From Rhodobacter sp. 24-YEA-8 (lineage in GTDB: Bacteria; Pseudomonadota; Alphaproteobacteria; Rhodobacterales; Rhodobacteraceae), in contig NZ_FNSK01000002.1 in NCBI RefSeq assembly GCF_900105075.1, forward strand, positions 310,001 to 374,000: DNA of 64,000 nucleotides, in the 5' to 3' direction. The notes under the pieces are model-generated. The model was not told the origin of the DNA and made no database searches. It saw only the letters and a program-made list of their open reading frames with translations. This document shows positions 17,105 to 25,548 of the stretch, piece after piece. Position 1 is the first letter of the stretch. Every line of letters starts with the position of its first letter. The translations under genes were made by a program, and so were the position numbers.

Positions 17105-18535
17105 ATGTACGACAATTTCGGCCTGTTCACAGGTGGCGCCTGGATCCCCGGCGCCACAACGGGAGAGGTGTACTCTCCGGTCACCGGCGCCTCCCTCGGG
17201 GCTGTTGCCTTCGCCTCGGTCGCGCAGACCCGTGCGGCGCTGGATAAAGCCGCCGCCGCGCAAGACCTCTTGCGCGCCATGGGCGGTTTTGGCCGCGCCG
17301 ACGCACTGCACCGGGCCGCCGATGAGATGATCCGCCGCACGGAGGAAGGCGCGCGGATGATCTCGCTCGAGACCGGAAAGCCCATCGCCCAGGCAGGCCG
17401 GGAATGGGTGCTCGCCTGTGATCAGTTCCGCTGGTATGCCGAAGAGGCGCGGCGGATCTATGGCCGGATCGTCGACAGCCGGGTGCCAGGCGGACGGTTC
17501 GAAATCAGCCATGAACCGGTCGGCATCGTGGGCGCTTTCACCGCCTGGAACTTTCCCGCAGCTTTGCCCGCACGCAAACTTGCACCGGCGCTTGCCGCCG
17601 GGTGCCCGGTGGTGCTGCGCCCGTCTTCGCAGACGCCGGGCGTTGCCATGGTGATGGTCGACTGCCTGCGCGCGGCTGGTCTGCCGGATGGGGCCGTGGG
17701 TCTGGTGGTGGGGTCCACCGCCGACACCTATGCGCCGATCATGGCGGATAAACGGGTGCGCAAGGTCTCGCTTACCGGGTCAACCCGCGTCGGCCAGCAG
17801 ATGATCCGCGACGCGGCGCAGACGGTGAAAAAGGTCTCGATGGAGCTCGGCGGCAATGCGCCGCTGATCATCTTTGATGATGCCGATCTCGAGGCCGCGC
17901 TCGATCTTTCCGTCGCGACGAAATACGCCAATGCGGGTCAGGTCTGTGTGACTGCCGACCGTTTCTTCGTGCATGAAAGCCTGCATGATGCCTTTGTCGA
18001 GGGCTTCACCGCGCGCGCGGCAAAGATCAGAGTGGGTGACGGGCTTGACCCCGAAACCGGCATGGGCCCGCTGATCAATGCCGGGCGTCTCACCGAGATC
18101 GAAGCCATCGTTGCCGATGCGCTCAAGGCAGGGGCGACCCTGAAACATGGCGGCCGCCGCCCCGCGCATCTGAACAAAGGCCATTTCTACGAGCCGACCG
18201 TCCTCACCGAGGTCACCGACGATATGCGGGTCTTTGCTGAAGAAAACTTTGGCCCCATAGCCGCGATCTCGCGCTTCTCGACCGAGGAAGAGGTCATCTC
18301 CCGGGCCAATGCCTCTGATATGGGGCTTTCGGCCTATGCCTTCACCCGCTCGGCTGATCGCGCCCGGCGTGTCACGGCTGCGCTGAAATCCGGCATGGTC
18401 GGGATCAACAGCTTTGCCCTTGCGGCCTCCGAAGCGCCTTTCGGCGGCACCAACCAGTCCGGCATGGGCCGCGAAGGCGGGTCCGAAGGGATCCGGGACT
18501 ATCTCGACACCAAACTCGCCCAAATCCTGTTCTGA
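17105..18535 (+). CDS. NAD(P)-dependent aldehyde dehydrogenase (succinate-semialdehyde dehydrogenase type)
   Basis: This 476-residue ALDH has the catalytic Glu in MELGGNAPL and the catalytic Cys in NAGQVCVTADRF, plus TAWNFPAA and LTGSTRVG. It belongs to the GabD-like group, not the CoA-acylating MmsA/IolA group that completes the standard inositol pathway. It starts five bases after iolG. It likely oxidises a semialdehyde made by the neighbouring aldolase route; malonate, succinate or tartronate semialdehyde are guesses. Confidence 0.88.
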   Translation: MYDNFGLFTGGAWIPGATTGEVYSPVTGASLGAVAFASVAQTRAALDKAAAAQDLLRAMGGFGRADALHRAADEMIRRTEEGARMISLETGKPIAQAGREWVLACDQFRWYAEEARRIYGRIVDSRVPGGRFEISHEPVGIVGAFTAWNFPAALPARKLAPALAAGCPVVLRPSSQTPGVAMVMVDCLRAAGLPDGAVGLVVGSTADTYAPIMADKRVRKVSLTGSTRVGQQMIRDAAQTVKKVSMELGGNAPLIIFDDADLEAALDLSVATKYANAGQVCVTADRFFVHESLHDAFVEGFTARAAKIRVGDGLDPETGMGPLINAGRLTEIEAIVADALKAGATLKHGGRRPAHLNKGHFYEPTVLTEVTDDMRVFAEENFGPIAAISRFSTEEEVISRANASDMGLSAYAFTRSADRARRVTAALKSGMVGINSFALAASEAPFGGTNQSGMGREGGSEGIRDYLDTKLAQILF

Positions 18536-18562
18536 CCAGATCGCGCTCATAAAGGAACCGGC

Positions 18563-19372
18563 ATGTTCACCAACCGGCTGAAACAACAGTGGTCCGAGGG
18601 GCGCGCCGCCATCAATGGCTGGCTTTCCATCGGAAACCCCTTCACCGCCGAGATCATGGCGGCGCAGGGCTATGACAGCATCACCATCGACGCCCAGCAT
18701 GGCGCGCTGGATTACACGGCGGTGCTGCCAATGCTCCAGGCGATGCGCGCCTCGGGGGTGACGCCGATGGTGCGTGTGCCCTGGCGCGAGCCGGGGGCGA
18801 TCATGAAAGCGCTGGATGCCGGTGCCCAGGGCATCATCTGCCCGATGGTGAATTCCGCCGCCGAGGCCGCCGAATTCGTCAGCTACACCCGCTACCCCCC
18901 GCAGGGGCAGCGCAGCTATGGCCCGACCCGCGCGGCGGTGGCCTATGGGGGCTATGGTTCGGCCGCGAATGACCAGGTGCTGGCGCTCGCGATGATCGAG
19001 ACCCAGGGCGGTGTCGACAATATAGAATCCATCGCCGCCACGCCCGGCCTTGACGGCATCTATATCGGCCCCGCCGATCTGACGCTTGGCACCACCGGCA
19101 CAAAGCATCCCATCGGGTTTGATCGCGAAGAGCCGGAGCTGATTGCACTGATCCGGCACATCCTCGCGGTCTGCAAGGCAAACAATATCCGTGCCTGCCT
19201 GCATTGCGGCACCGCCGATTACGCCGCCCGCGCGATTGGCTGGGGCTTTGATCTGACCACCGTTGGCGGCGACTCGCGGCTGCTGGCGGCGGCGGCCTCG
19301 GCCTCTGTCACGAGATGGCGCGATCTGACCGGTGCCGCCCCTGCACCCATTGCCGCGAAAGGGGGCTATTGA
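18563..19372 (+). CDS. HpcH/HpaI-family metal-dependent aldolase
   Basis: The 269-residue TIM barrel carries the class II HpcH/HpaI features: substrate loop TIDAQHGALDY, metal ligands in MIETQGGVDNI and IYIGPADLTLG. Family members cleave 2-keto-3-deoxy acids to pyruvate and an aldehyde. Its stop overlaps the next start as TGATG. Sitting after an aldehyde dehydrogenase, it probably cleaves a keto-deoxy acid from sugar or inositol breakdown whose aldehyde product is then oxidised. Exact substrate unknown. Confidence 0.87.
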   Translation: MFTNRLKQQWSEGRAAINGWLSIGNPFTAEIMAAQGYDSITIDAQHGALDYTAVLPMLQAMRASGVTPMVRVPWREPGAIMKALDAGAQGIICPMVNSAAEAAEFVSYTRYPPQGQRSYGPTRAAVAYGGYGSAANDQVLALAMIETQGGVDNIESIAATPGLDGIYIGPADLTLGTTGTKHPIGFDREEPELIALIRHILAVCKANNIRACLHCGTADYAARAIGWGFDLTTVGGDSRLLAAAASASVTRWRDLTGAAPAPIAAKGGY

Positions 19373-20346
19373 TGCCGCATCTCCTGATCGCCGGCAAGCT
19401 GCATCCTTCAGGCACCGCGCTGCTCGACGTGCTGAAGACGAAGGGTTTCACCATCGACTATGTCGAAGAGGTATCCGAACCCTCCTGCGCCGCGCTGATC
19501 CATAAGGCGGATGCGCTGGTGATCCGCACCCAGCCGCTTACGGCGGCAACCATCGCAAAGGCCGGGCGGCTGAAAGTGGTCTCGCGCCATGGGGTTGGTT
19601 ACGATTCCGTGGATCTTGCGGCACTGAATGCGCGCGGGATCGCACTGACAATTGTCGGCGATGTCAATTCGGTCTCGGTTGCGGAACATGCGATGATGCA
19701 GTTGCTGGCGGGCGCGAAACGCGTGCTGCTCGCGGACCGTGCCGTGCGCGAGCCGTCAGAATGGAACTGGCGCAACCGGCTGGAAGCACATGAGATTTCC
19801 GACAAGAACCTGCTGATCATCGGCTATGGCCGCACCGGTCAGCGGCTGGCAAAGATGGCAGCAGGGTTCGATATGAAGATCCGCGCCTATGATCCCTGGC
19901 TCTCGCGCAGCGGCTGGCCAAAGGGCCAGGTGGGTGAGGTCACCGACCTCACCGAAGCGCTGGCCTGGGCCGATTGCATCTCGGTCCATGTGCCGAAAGC
20001 CGAGCACCCGACCATCGGCGCCGCAGAGATCGCGCTGATGAAGCCTGGTGTTGTCCTCGCCAATACGGCGCGCGGCGGCGTGGTCGATGAAGATGCGCTG
20101 ACAGCAGCGCTGATCTCGGGCCAGGTTGGTGCGGCGGGGCTGGATGTTTTTGCCGAGGAACCGCCCGGCCGGCATATTCCGCTCTTTGATCTGCCGAATG
20201 CTGTGCTGTCGCCGCATATTGCCGGCCTTACCGCCGAATGTGCGGCGCGGATGGCGGTTTCCTCCATCGAGAATGCGGTCAATTTCCTTGCGGGCAGCAT
20301 CGACCCGCAGCTCATCGTCAACCGGGATGTCGCCAATGCCAGCTGA
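19372..20346 (+). CDS. D-isomer-specific 2-hydroxyacid dehydrogenase
   Basis: The 324-residue protein has the nucleotide motif GYGRTGQRLAKMA and the catalytic Arg, Glu and His segments (NTARGGVVDEDAL, FAEEPP, LSPHIAGLT) of the phosphoglycerate/glyoxylate dehydrogenase family. It lacks the ACT domain of SerA and is the usual length for a 2-ketoacid reductase. The ATG at 19372 overlaps the aldolase stop. It would interconvert a 2-keto and a 2-hydroxy acid in the same pathway. Confidence 0.87.
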   Translation: MPHLLIAGKLHPSGTALLDVLKTKGFTIDYVEEVSEPSCAALIHKADALVIRTQPLTAATIAKAGRLKVVSRHGVGYDSVDLAALNARGIALTIVGDVNSVSVAEHAMMQLLAGAKRVLLADRAVREPSEWNWRNRLEAHEISDKNLLIIGYGRTGQRLAKMAAGFDMKIRAYDPWLSRSGWPKGQVGEVTDLTEALAWADCISVHVPKAEHPTIGAAEIALMKPGVVLANTARGGVVDEDALTAALISGQVGAAGLDVFAEEPPGRHIPLFDLPNAVLSPHIAGLTAECAARMAVSSIENAVNFLAGSIDPQLIVNRDVANAS

Positions 20347-21475
20347 TCAGATCACGCATAAACCCAAACTCCGGATCGGCCTGATCGGCACCGGCTTCAT
20401 GGGTAAGGCCCATGTCTTCGGCTTCACTTCGGCTCCGAAAGTTTTCGAACTGCCTTATGATCTCGAACTGCACACTGTCGCCGATGTGACGGTTGAGACC
20501 GCCACCCGCGCCGCGCGGGAACTGGGCTTCGCGCATTGGACCACCGACTGGCGCGATCTGATCAGCAATCCGGAGATCGACCTGATCTCGATCACCGCGC
20601 CGAACGCGCTCCATAAGGAAATGTCACTGGCGGCGATTGCGGCCGGAAAACACGTCTATTGCGAGAAACCGCTGGCGCCGCTTGCCACCGACGCGCTTGA
20701 GATGACCCTCGCGGCAGAACTGGCCGGGGTGAAAACACAGGTCGGTTTCAACTATCTTTGCAACCCGATGCTGCGGCTGGCGCGCGACATGATCGCGGGC
20801 GGCGAGCTGGGCGAGATCCGGGGCTATCGCGGTCTTCATGCCGAGGATTACATGGCCGACCCGAACGGCCCCTGGACCTTCCGCCATGATCCGGCGGGCG
20901 GCGGCGCGCTTGCCGATATCGGCAGCCATGCCCTGGCAACGGCAGAATTCCTGCTTGGACCGATCACCGATGTCATGGGTGACTGCATGACGCTGATCCC
21001 GTCCCGCCCCGATGGCAAAGGCGGCACACGCCGTGTCGAGGTCGATGATGTCGGCCGCGCCTTCCTGCGTTTCGCCAATGGCGCGCAGGGTTCGGTCGAG
21101 GGCAACTGGATCGCCACGGGCCGCAAGATGCAGCATGATTTCGAGGTTTACGGCACCAGAGGCGCGCTGTCCTTCAGCCAGGAACGCTTCAGCGAGCTGC
21201 ATTTTTATTCGACCGAAGACGCCCCCGGCCGCCGTGGTTTTCGTCGGATCGAGGCCGCCCCCGATCACGCACCTTACGGTCGTTTCTGCGTGGCGCCGGG
21301 CCATCAGCTCGGGTTCAACGATCTGAAAGCCATCGAGGTGGAAGGCTATATACGCGCCATCGCGGGCCAGACGCCCGAGCCCTTCAACTTCCGCGCGGGG
21401 CTCAGGATCCAGACCCTGGTCGAGACCATCCAGCGCTCTTCTGCGGCGCGTGAATGGCTGAAAGTGCCGGGCTGA
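20336..21475 (+). CDS. Gfo/Idh/MocA-family oxidoreductase
   Basis: The 379-residue protein carries IGLIGTGFMGKAHVFGF, CEKPLAPLATDA and ADIGSHALATAEF. It overlaps the previous gene by 11 bases and is the last gene of the plus-strand operon, converging on the apionate module. D-apiose 1-dehydrogenases of the apiose pathway belong to this family, so an apiose or related sugar dehydrogenase is one possibility; an inositol-type dehydrogenase is another. Sequence alone does not decide. Confidence 0.85.
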   Translation: MPADQITHKPKLRIGLIGTGFMGKAHVFGFTSAPKVFELPYDLELHTVADVTVETATRAARELGFAHWTTDWRDLISNPEIDLISITAPNALHKEMSLAAIAAGKHVYCEKPLAPLATDALEMTLAAELAGVKTQVGFNYLCNPMLRLARDMIAGGELGEIRGYRGLHAEDYMADPNGPWTFRHDPAGGGALADIGSHALATAEFLLGPITDVMGDCMTLIPSRPDGKGGTRRVEVDDVGRAFLRFANGAQGSVEGNWIATGRKMQHDFEVYGTRGALSFSQERFSELHFYSTEDAPGRRGFRRIEAAPDHAPYGRFCVAPGHQLGFNDLKAIEVEGYIRAIAGQTPEPFNFRAGLRIQTLVETIQRSSAAREWLKVPG

Positions 21476-21494
21476 ACATCTGCCGCGCTCGTGA

Positions 21495-22856
21495 TTACGG
21501 GCGCGCGCCTCCGCCGTCGCGGATCCAGCCGAAGTAATCCTCGCTGCCCATCTGACCGCCTTTCAGCGCAATCTCCAGCCCGTCGAAATCGCCGGCCGCA
21601 TAGGCACGCGACAACGAGGCGCCCGGAATGGTCGGCGCCAGGGCCTCCAGCGCGAAAATCCCCATCTGCCGCATGGCGTGGCCGGATGTATCGCCGCCCG
21701 AGATCACCATCCGCTTCAGCCCGGCCTCCCGCGTAAGACCCGCGAGCAGTGCACCCAGCGTCTCGCCGATCCGCTGGTTGAACACCGCCGGATCGGTGCC
21801 GGTTTCCTTCAGGGCCTGAGCCAGAGCAGCGACGCAAGGATCTTCCGGTCCTTCCGCCGTGTGGACCAGCACGTCTTGGCCAGCCTGCAATGCGGCCAGC
21901 GCCGCAGCGCGCAGAGGTGTCACGACATCCTCACCCCGGCACAAAGCCGCCGCATCCAGCACGAAAGTGGTGAAACCATTCGCCCGCGCCCATTGGATCT
22001 GAGCCGCTGTAATCGGCGAAACCGAACCGGAGACCACCATCACCGGCGTCAAAACCCTGCCCCGGCTTGTCGGCATCGGCGGTAAAACATGCTGCCCCGA
22101 GGCAACCAGATGCCGGATCACCGCATATTCCACGCCTTGCGAGCCGATTGCGAACAGGGGTTTCCCTTCCGATGCCGCCCAGATCAGCCGCCCGGCCTCG
22201 GCCTCGGATCCCGCATCCAGTTCATCTAAAGTCACCGCCCTGACGCCTTTGGCCATAAGCCCGGCCAGCGCCGCATCCGCGCCGCTTGCGTAATCTTCCA
22301 GTGTCAGGCAGCCAATCGCCACATCGGTCTGGCGCGACAGATGCAGCGCGACATCGGCCTCATCCATCGGGGTGACCGGGTGGCGCGCCATCACCGGATG
22401 CCGGTCGAGACGGTGTATCCCGGCGCCCACCCCGGCAAAGAGATGGCCAAACGCCTGATAGCGCCGCATCTGCGGCGCAGCGATCACCACCGGCACGAAA
22501 GCATTGTCAAAAAGCTCCAGCCCGATCTCAAGCGCGCATCCGATATTGCCGATATGCGGCGCGGAATCGAGGGTGGAGCAGACCTTGTAATGGATCACCC
22601 GCGCGCCAAGATCCGCCAGCGCCTGAAAGGCCATGGGCAGGTTCGCCCGCATCCAGTCAGGGCTTTGTGTGCGCGAGGTAGAGGCTATCCCTACCCCCCG
22701 CAGCCCGGGAAAGCGCGCGAGCTGTTCTGCCGTCGGCATTTCCAGAAACAGCACCGCCGGCAAGCCGCCAAAGGCCAGCGCCTCCATCGTCGCCGCAGCG
22801 CCGGTGAAATCGTCGCCATACCAGGCGAAATCGAGCGCATAATCAGCTGTCATCAT
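21495..22856 (-). CDS. oiaK: four-carbon acid sugar kinase family protein (3-oxo-isoapionate kinase-like)
   Basis: The 453-residue protein has the DUF1537 two-domain layout: N-terminal WYGDDFTGAAATMEAL and C-terminal VISGGDTSGHAMRQMG. These kinases phosphorylate acid sugars such as 3-oxo-isoapionate or 3-oxo-tetronates. The gene overlaps the stop of the RuBisCO-like gene, with two adjacent ATGs (22856 and 22853). Association with an RLP and an ApnO-like enzyme is the known apionate-pathway order, so OiaK is likely. OtnK/DtnK activity cannot be excluded by sequence alone. Confidence 0.8.
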   Translation of the reverse strand: MMTADYALDFAWYGDDFTGAAATMEALAFGGLPAVLFLEMPTAEQLARFPGLRGVGIASTSRTQSPDWMRANLPMAFQALADLGARVIHYKVCSTLDSAPHIGNIGCALEIGLELFDNAFVPVVIAAPQMRRYQAFGHLFAGVGAGIHRLDRHPVMARHPVTPMDEADVALHLSRQTDVAIGCLTLEDYASGADAALAGLMAKGVRAVTLDELDAGSEAEAGRLIWAASEGKPLFAIGSQGVEYAVIRHLVASGQHVLPPMPTSRGRVLTPVMVVSGSVSPITAAQIQWARANGFTTFVLDAAALCRGEDVVTPLRAAALAALQAGQDVLVHTAEGPEDPCVAALAQALKETGTDPAVFNQRIGETLGALLAGLTREAGLKRMVISGGDTSGHAMRQMGIFALEALAPTIPGASLSRAYAAGDFDGLEIALKGGQMGSEDYFGWIRDGGGARP

Positions 22857-24112
22857 TTCTTCCCGAATTTCACGAGCGAAGCCGCAAGTTCCGGATGGTT
22901 CTGTGCATGGGTCGCAAGCGCGATGCCCGAAGACGCCGCCTCCCAGGCCTGGCGGATCGCACGTACGCCGCCCGCCGCCCCCATCGGATGGCCATGAATA
23001 CCGCCGCCGCCGAGATACATCAGATCCAGCGCGCCGCCGGTGCCCTGATATGTGGCCACCGCCTGACCGCCCCATTGCCCGGATCCGCAAACCGGCAGCG
23101 CGCGGTCCGAAGGTGAAAAAATCGGCTCTGCCATATCTGCAAATGATTGCAGGAAGCTCTCATCCGGCTCCCAGTATTTCGCGGCGATGCCGTTGATCTG
23201 GAACTGGTCAACGCCCAGCAGTCGCCAGATTTTCTGATAGGGGCGGAAGGCCATGCCGATGGCCGGATGCCGGGTCATCAGGTCCCAGCCATTCCGATGC
23301 GCATGCAGCGCCAATGCCGAACGGCGGCGCAGAAAGGTCATGCCGCCATAGCCGATGGAGTTGATATTAACGACCGCCGCCTGGCCGCCATGTTTCACCA
23401 CCACATCATGGCGGCGCAGCATCTCTTCCGGATCAGCCGAAGACAGACCAAAGGCATAGACCACCTTTTTGCCGGTCTTCTGCGCGTGATCGTCAATCAC
23501 CCGCATGATCGCGGCCACCCGGTCGTCAAAGGGCGAATAGGCCGGCGAGGTCAGCTTTTCATCATCCTTGATGAAATCGACCCCCGCCTCGCAGAGCTCG
23601 CGCACGATGCCTGCAACCTCTTCGGGCAAGAGGCCCAAAGATGGCTTGATGATCGAGGCAATGATCGGCGCCTTGGCCGGATAATCGAGACCACAGAGCC
23701 GGTAAGATCCTTCGACCCCGAATTGCGGGCCGGGATGCGACGCATAGGCACTGGGCAATTCGATATCCAGAAGCCGCGCCCCCGTCAGACCACGTGTCGC
23801 ATAAAACGCATTTATGCCAATGGTTTGCAGCGACGCAAAATCCGTGCCGATGCTTTCCAGCGGAAAGTCGATCACCACCCCGGCACGGCGGAACGGCCCG
23901 GGCGCATCTGTCGGCCAGGCCGGCACCGCTGCCGGTTCCAGTTCCGTCACCGAAACCACCCGTGCGGCGCAGCGCGCCTTCACATCCGCGGTCTCTCCCG
24001 GCAGATCGGTAAACGTTCCGGTCGACTGATCGGTCGCGATCTTCACCGCCATCCGCCCGGGGTCATCCGGCGTCTCGATCAGATAGTGAAAGCGGATCTG
24101 GTCCTGGGCCAT
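22853..24112 (-). CDS. RuBisCO-like protein, probable 3-oxo-isoapionate-4-phosphate decarboxylase or transcarboxylase
   Basis: The 419 residues have the RuBisCO large-chain fold with IIKPSLGL and the carbamylated-Lys/metal motif FIKDDE, so the metal site is intact. The usual large-subunit loop 6 region is changed, marking a RuBisCO-like protein that does not fix CO2. RLPs next to OiaK and ApnO act on 3-oxo-isoapionate 4-phosphate, either as decarboxylase (OiaX) or as transcarboxylase/hydrolase giving 3-phosphoglycerate and glycolate (OiaT). I cannot tell which. Middle gene of the minus-strand apionate module. Confidence 0.85.
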   Translation of the reverse strand: MAQDQIRFHYLIETPDDPGRMAVKIATDQSTGTFTDLPGETADVKARCAARVVSVTELEPAAVPAWPTDAPGPFRRAGVVIDFPLESIGTDFASLQTIGINAFYATRGLTGARLLDIELPSAYASHPGPQFGVEGSYRLCGLDYPAKAPIIASIIKPSLGLLPEEVAGIVRELCEAGVDFIKDDEKLTSPAYSPFDDRVAAIMRVIDDHAQKTGKKVVYAFGLSSADPEEMLRRHDVVVKHGGQAAVVNINSIGYGGMTFLRRRSALALHAHRNGWDLMTRHPAIGMAFRPYQKIWRLLGVDQFQINGIAAKYWEPDESFLQSFADMAEPIFSPSDRALPVCGSGQWGGQAVATYQGTGGALDLMYLGGGGIHGHPMGAAGGVRAIRQAWEAASSGIALATHAQNHPELAASLVKFGKK

Positions 24113-24143
24113 GGTCTACCTCGCCCCTCCCCGGTCACGAGGT

Positions 24144-24194
24144 CCACCCGCCGCGCCGGGGGGAGGGGGAGGAGAGGCGCGGCGCGGCGGGTGG
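24144..24194. repeat. large perfect GC-rich hairpin between apnO-like and RuBisCO-like genes
   Basis: CCACCCGCCGCGCC (24144-24157) pairs perfectly with GGCGCGGCGGGTGG (24181-24194) across a 23-base purine-rich loop. It lies in the 94-base gap after the apnO-like stop. There is no T run, so it is not a classic terminator. It may stabilise the upstream transcript or lower expression of the downstream genes. Confidence 0.6.
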
Positions 24195-24206
24195 TCTTTC
24201 ACCTTT

Positions 24207-25037
24207 TCAGGTGATGCGGATGATCGAGGCCTTGATCTCTTCGAAATCAAAAACACGCTTCCAGTCGTCGCGCATCAGCACCGGCTTGCCGAATTCGATC
24301 GCCTTGTTGCAGGCATCCGAGAACTGGCCGCCTTTGACCTCGTCAAAGATCACCGCGCCGAGAATGTTCATATGGCCAAGCAGGAAGTCGCGGGCGCAGT
24401 CATAGGTGACGCCGGTCTTGATGACCTCATCCATCGCTTCGCGCATCACAACGAGCAGCGAGGCGCAGACGGTTTCCGACAGGCCCGGCTCGAGATAGGC
24501 CATCTGCTCGACCGTGACGCGATGGCTGCGGGCTACCGGCGCGTAGATGGTTTTCGCGACTTTCTCGCCGAGCGCATAATGCTCTTCCGGCCCCTGCATC
24601 AGCGCATTCACCACGCCCTGCTGCGCCGCGATGCCGCCGAAATGGTCCCTGCGGCCTTCCGGAGTGGCTTCGTCATTGAAGATCGGCGGGTGGCAGGGAT
24701 GGGTCACGAAATAGGTGATATCGGCGCGCTCGGGCAGGTGATCGGCAAAGGGTGCAGCAGCGTCCAGGCAAACCACCATCGTGCCGGGGCTCAGCTTCGG
24801 CACGATATCGCGTGTGACCGCGCCAATGGCTGTATCAGGCACTGCAAGCACCACGACTTCGGCGTTTCTGACCGCCTCGTCCGGGCCGACGCATTCGACA
24901 CCATGCGCGTCTTTCGCGCGCTGGCGACCGGCTTCCGAGACCTCGACATAGGTCACATCGAAATCGCTGGTCAGCAGATTGCGCGTCAGGCGCATCCCCA
25001 TTTTTCCACCGGCGCCGAAAAGGGCCAATCTGGTCAT
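24207..25037 (-). CDS. apnO: D-apionate oxidoisomerase-like NAD-dependent enzyme
   Basis: The 276-residue protein has a Rossmann motif (LALFGAGGKMGMRL) and the C-terminal phosphogluconate-dehydrogenase-like helical domain (YDCARDFLLGHMNILGAVIFDEV). This is the architecture of ApnO, which converts D-apionate to 3-oxo-isoapionate. Its position ahead of an RLP and an OiaK-like kinase supports that. The ATG read from 25037 follows GGGGAGAG; an in-frame ATG at 25058 has no ribosome site. First gene of its operon. Confidence 0.8.
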   Translation of the reverse strand: MTRLALFGAGGKMGMRLTRNLLTSDFDVTYVEVSEAGRQRAKDAHGVECVGPDEAVRNAEVVVLAVPDTAIGAVTRDIVPKLSPGTMVVCLDAAAPFADHLPERADITYFVTHPCHPPIFNDEATPEGRRDHFGGIAAQQGVVNALMQGPEEHYALGEKVAKTIYAPVARSHRVTVEQMAYLEPGLSETVCASLLVVMREAMDEVIKTGVTYDCARDFLLGHMNILGAVIFDEVKGGQFSDACNKAIEFGKPVLMRDDWKRVFDFEEIKASIIRIT

Positions 25038-25057
25038 CTTCACTCTCCCCATGCTCA

Positions 25058-25116
25058 ACTGGTATGATGAGTGCGCCAGTCAGCGCAAAAGTGCAAGAGG
25101 CCATGCGCAACGCATG
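25058..25116. promoter_or_regulatory. inverted repeats upstream of the apnO-like gene
   Basis: Two palindromes stand just upstream of the apionate operon: ACTGG-N13-CCAGT (25058-25080) and CATGCG-CAA-CGCATG (25102-25116). Neither matches the GCAAT-N4-ATTGC element of the iol/ABC genes, so a different regulator is likely. Operator function is inferred from position only. Confidence 0.3.
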
Positions 25117-25388
25117 ACGCGATGTAAGAAATTGTGAACCAGATCCTGACGGGCTCCCTCAGCCGGGGAAACAACCGGCTGCAGGCCCTCACAATGGCAT
25201 TCGATCCGGCGCGCCTGCCCCCGGTGCCGCGCCACCACCTCCTCGGTCGTCATCGCGGCCCGCCCGCCCCGGTCCCGGATATAGCGGATGTCGTAGCGGT
25301 CCAGAAACTCCATCGCGACCTTGCAGCCAAAGGCATTCAGAAAGGGGCCCCCGAATTCCCGCACTGCAGTGGAGCGGTAAGCCGCGGA
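25080..25388 (-). pseudogene. unidentified protein fragment, possibly the tail of a regulator gene
   Basis: A frame open between stops at about 25388 and 25080 reads STAVREFGGPFLNAF, then VAMEFLDRYDIRY and MTTEEVVARHRG. The spacing of HR and the later EGARQDLVHNF vaguely recalls the C-terminal FCD domain of GntR-type regulators, which would suit a regulator of the apionate operon. No start or DNA-binding domain is present. The rest of 25389-25548 shows no gene. Low confidence; it could be chance. Confidence 0.25.
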
Positions 25389-25548
25389 TCATTGCTGGGA
25401 ATTACAGCAAAGAATCGGGTGCAATCGACGGACTCTGCGCAACAGATCACCCTTGAGTTTACGGATGCTAAAGGGCGTGGAGCGGCCCGGCCCGGGCAAT
25501 CGGCGATGCGCTGCATGGCTTTGGTCCAGTGCGAGAGCGGCGGGCGAC

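Noticed and set aside
17105..18535. Assignment of the aldehyde dehydrogenase as IolA/MmsA
   Set aside because: The catalytic context MELGGN/GQVC is of the GabD/SSADH type, and the characteristic CoA-acylating MmsA segments are absent.
17780..19204. 474-codon minus-strand frame
   Set aside because: Antisense to the aldehyde dehydrogenase and aldolase genes; no domain or start signal.
22853..24112. True CO2-fixing RuBisCO
   Set aside because: Short length, changed loop regions and apionate-type neighbours (kinase and oxidoisomerase) mark it as a RuBisCO-like protein; no small subunit, phosphoribulokinase or carboxysome gene is near.
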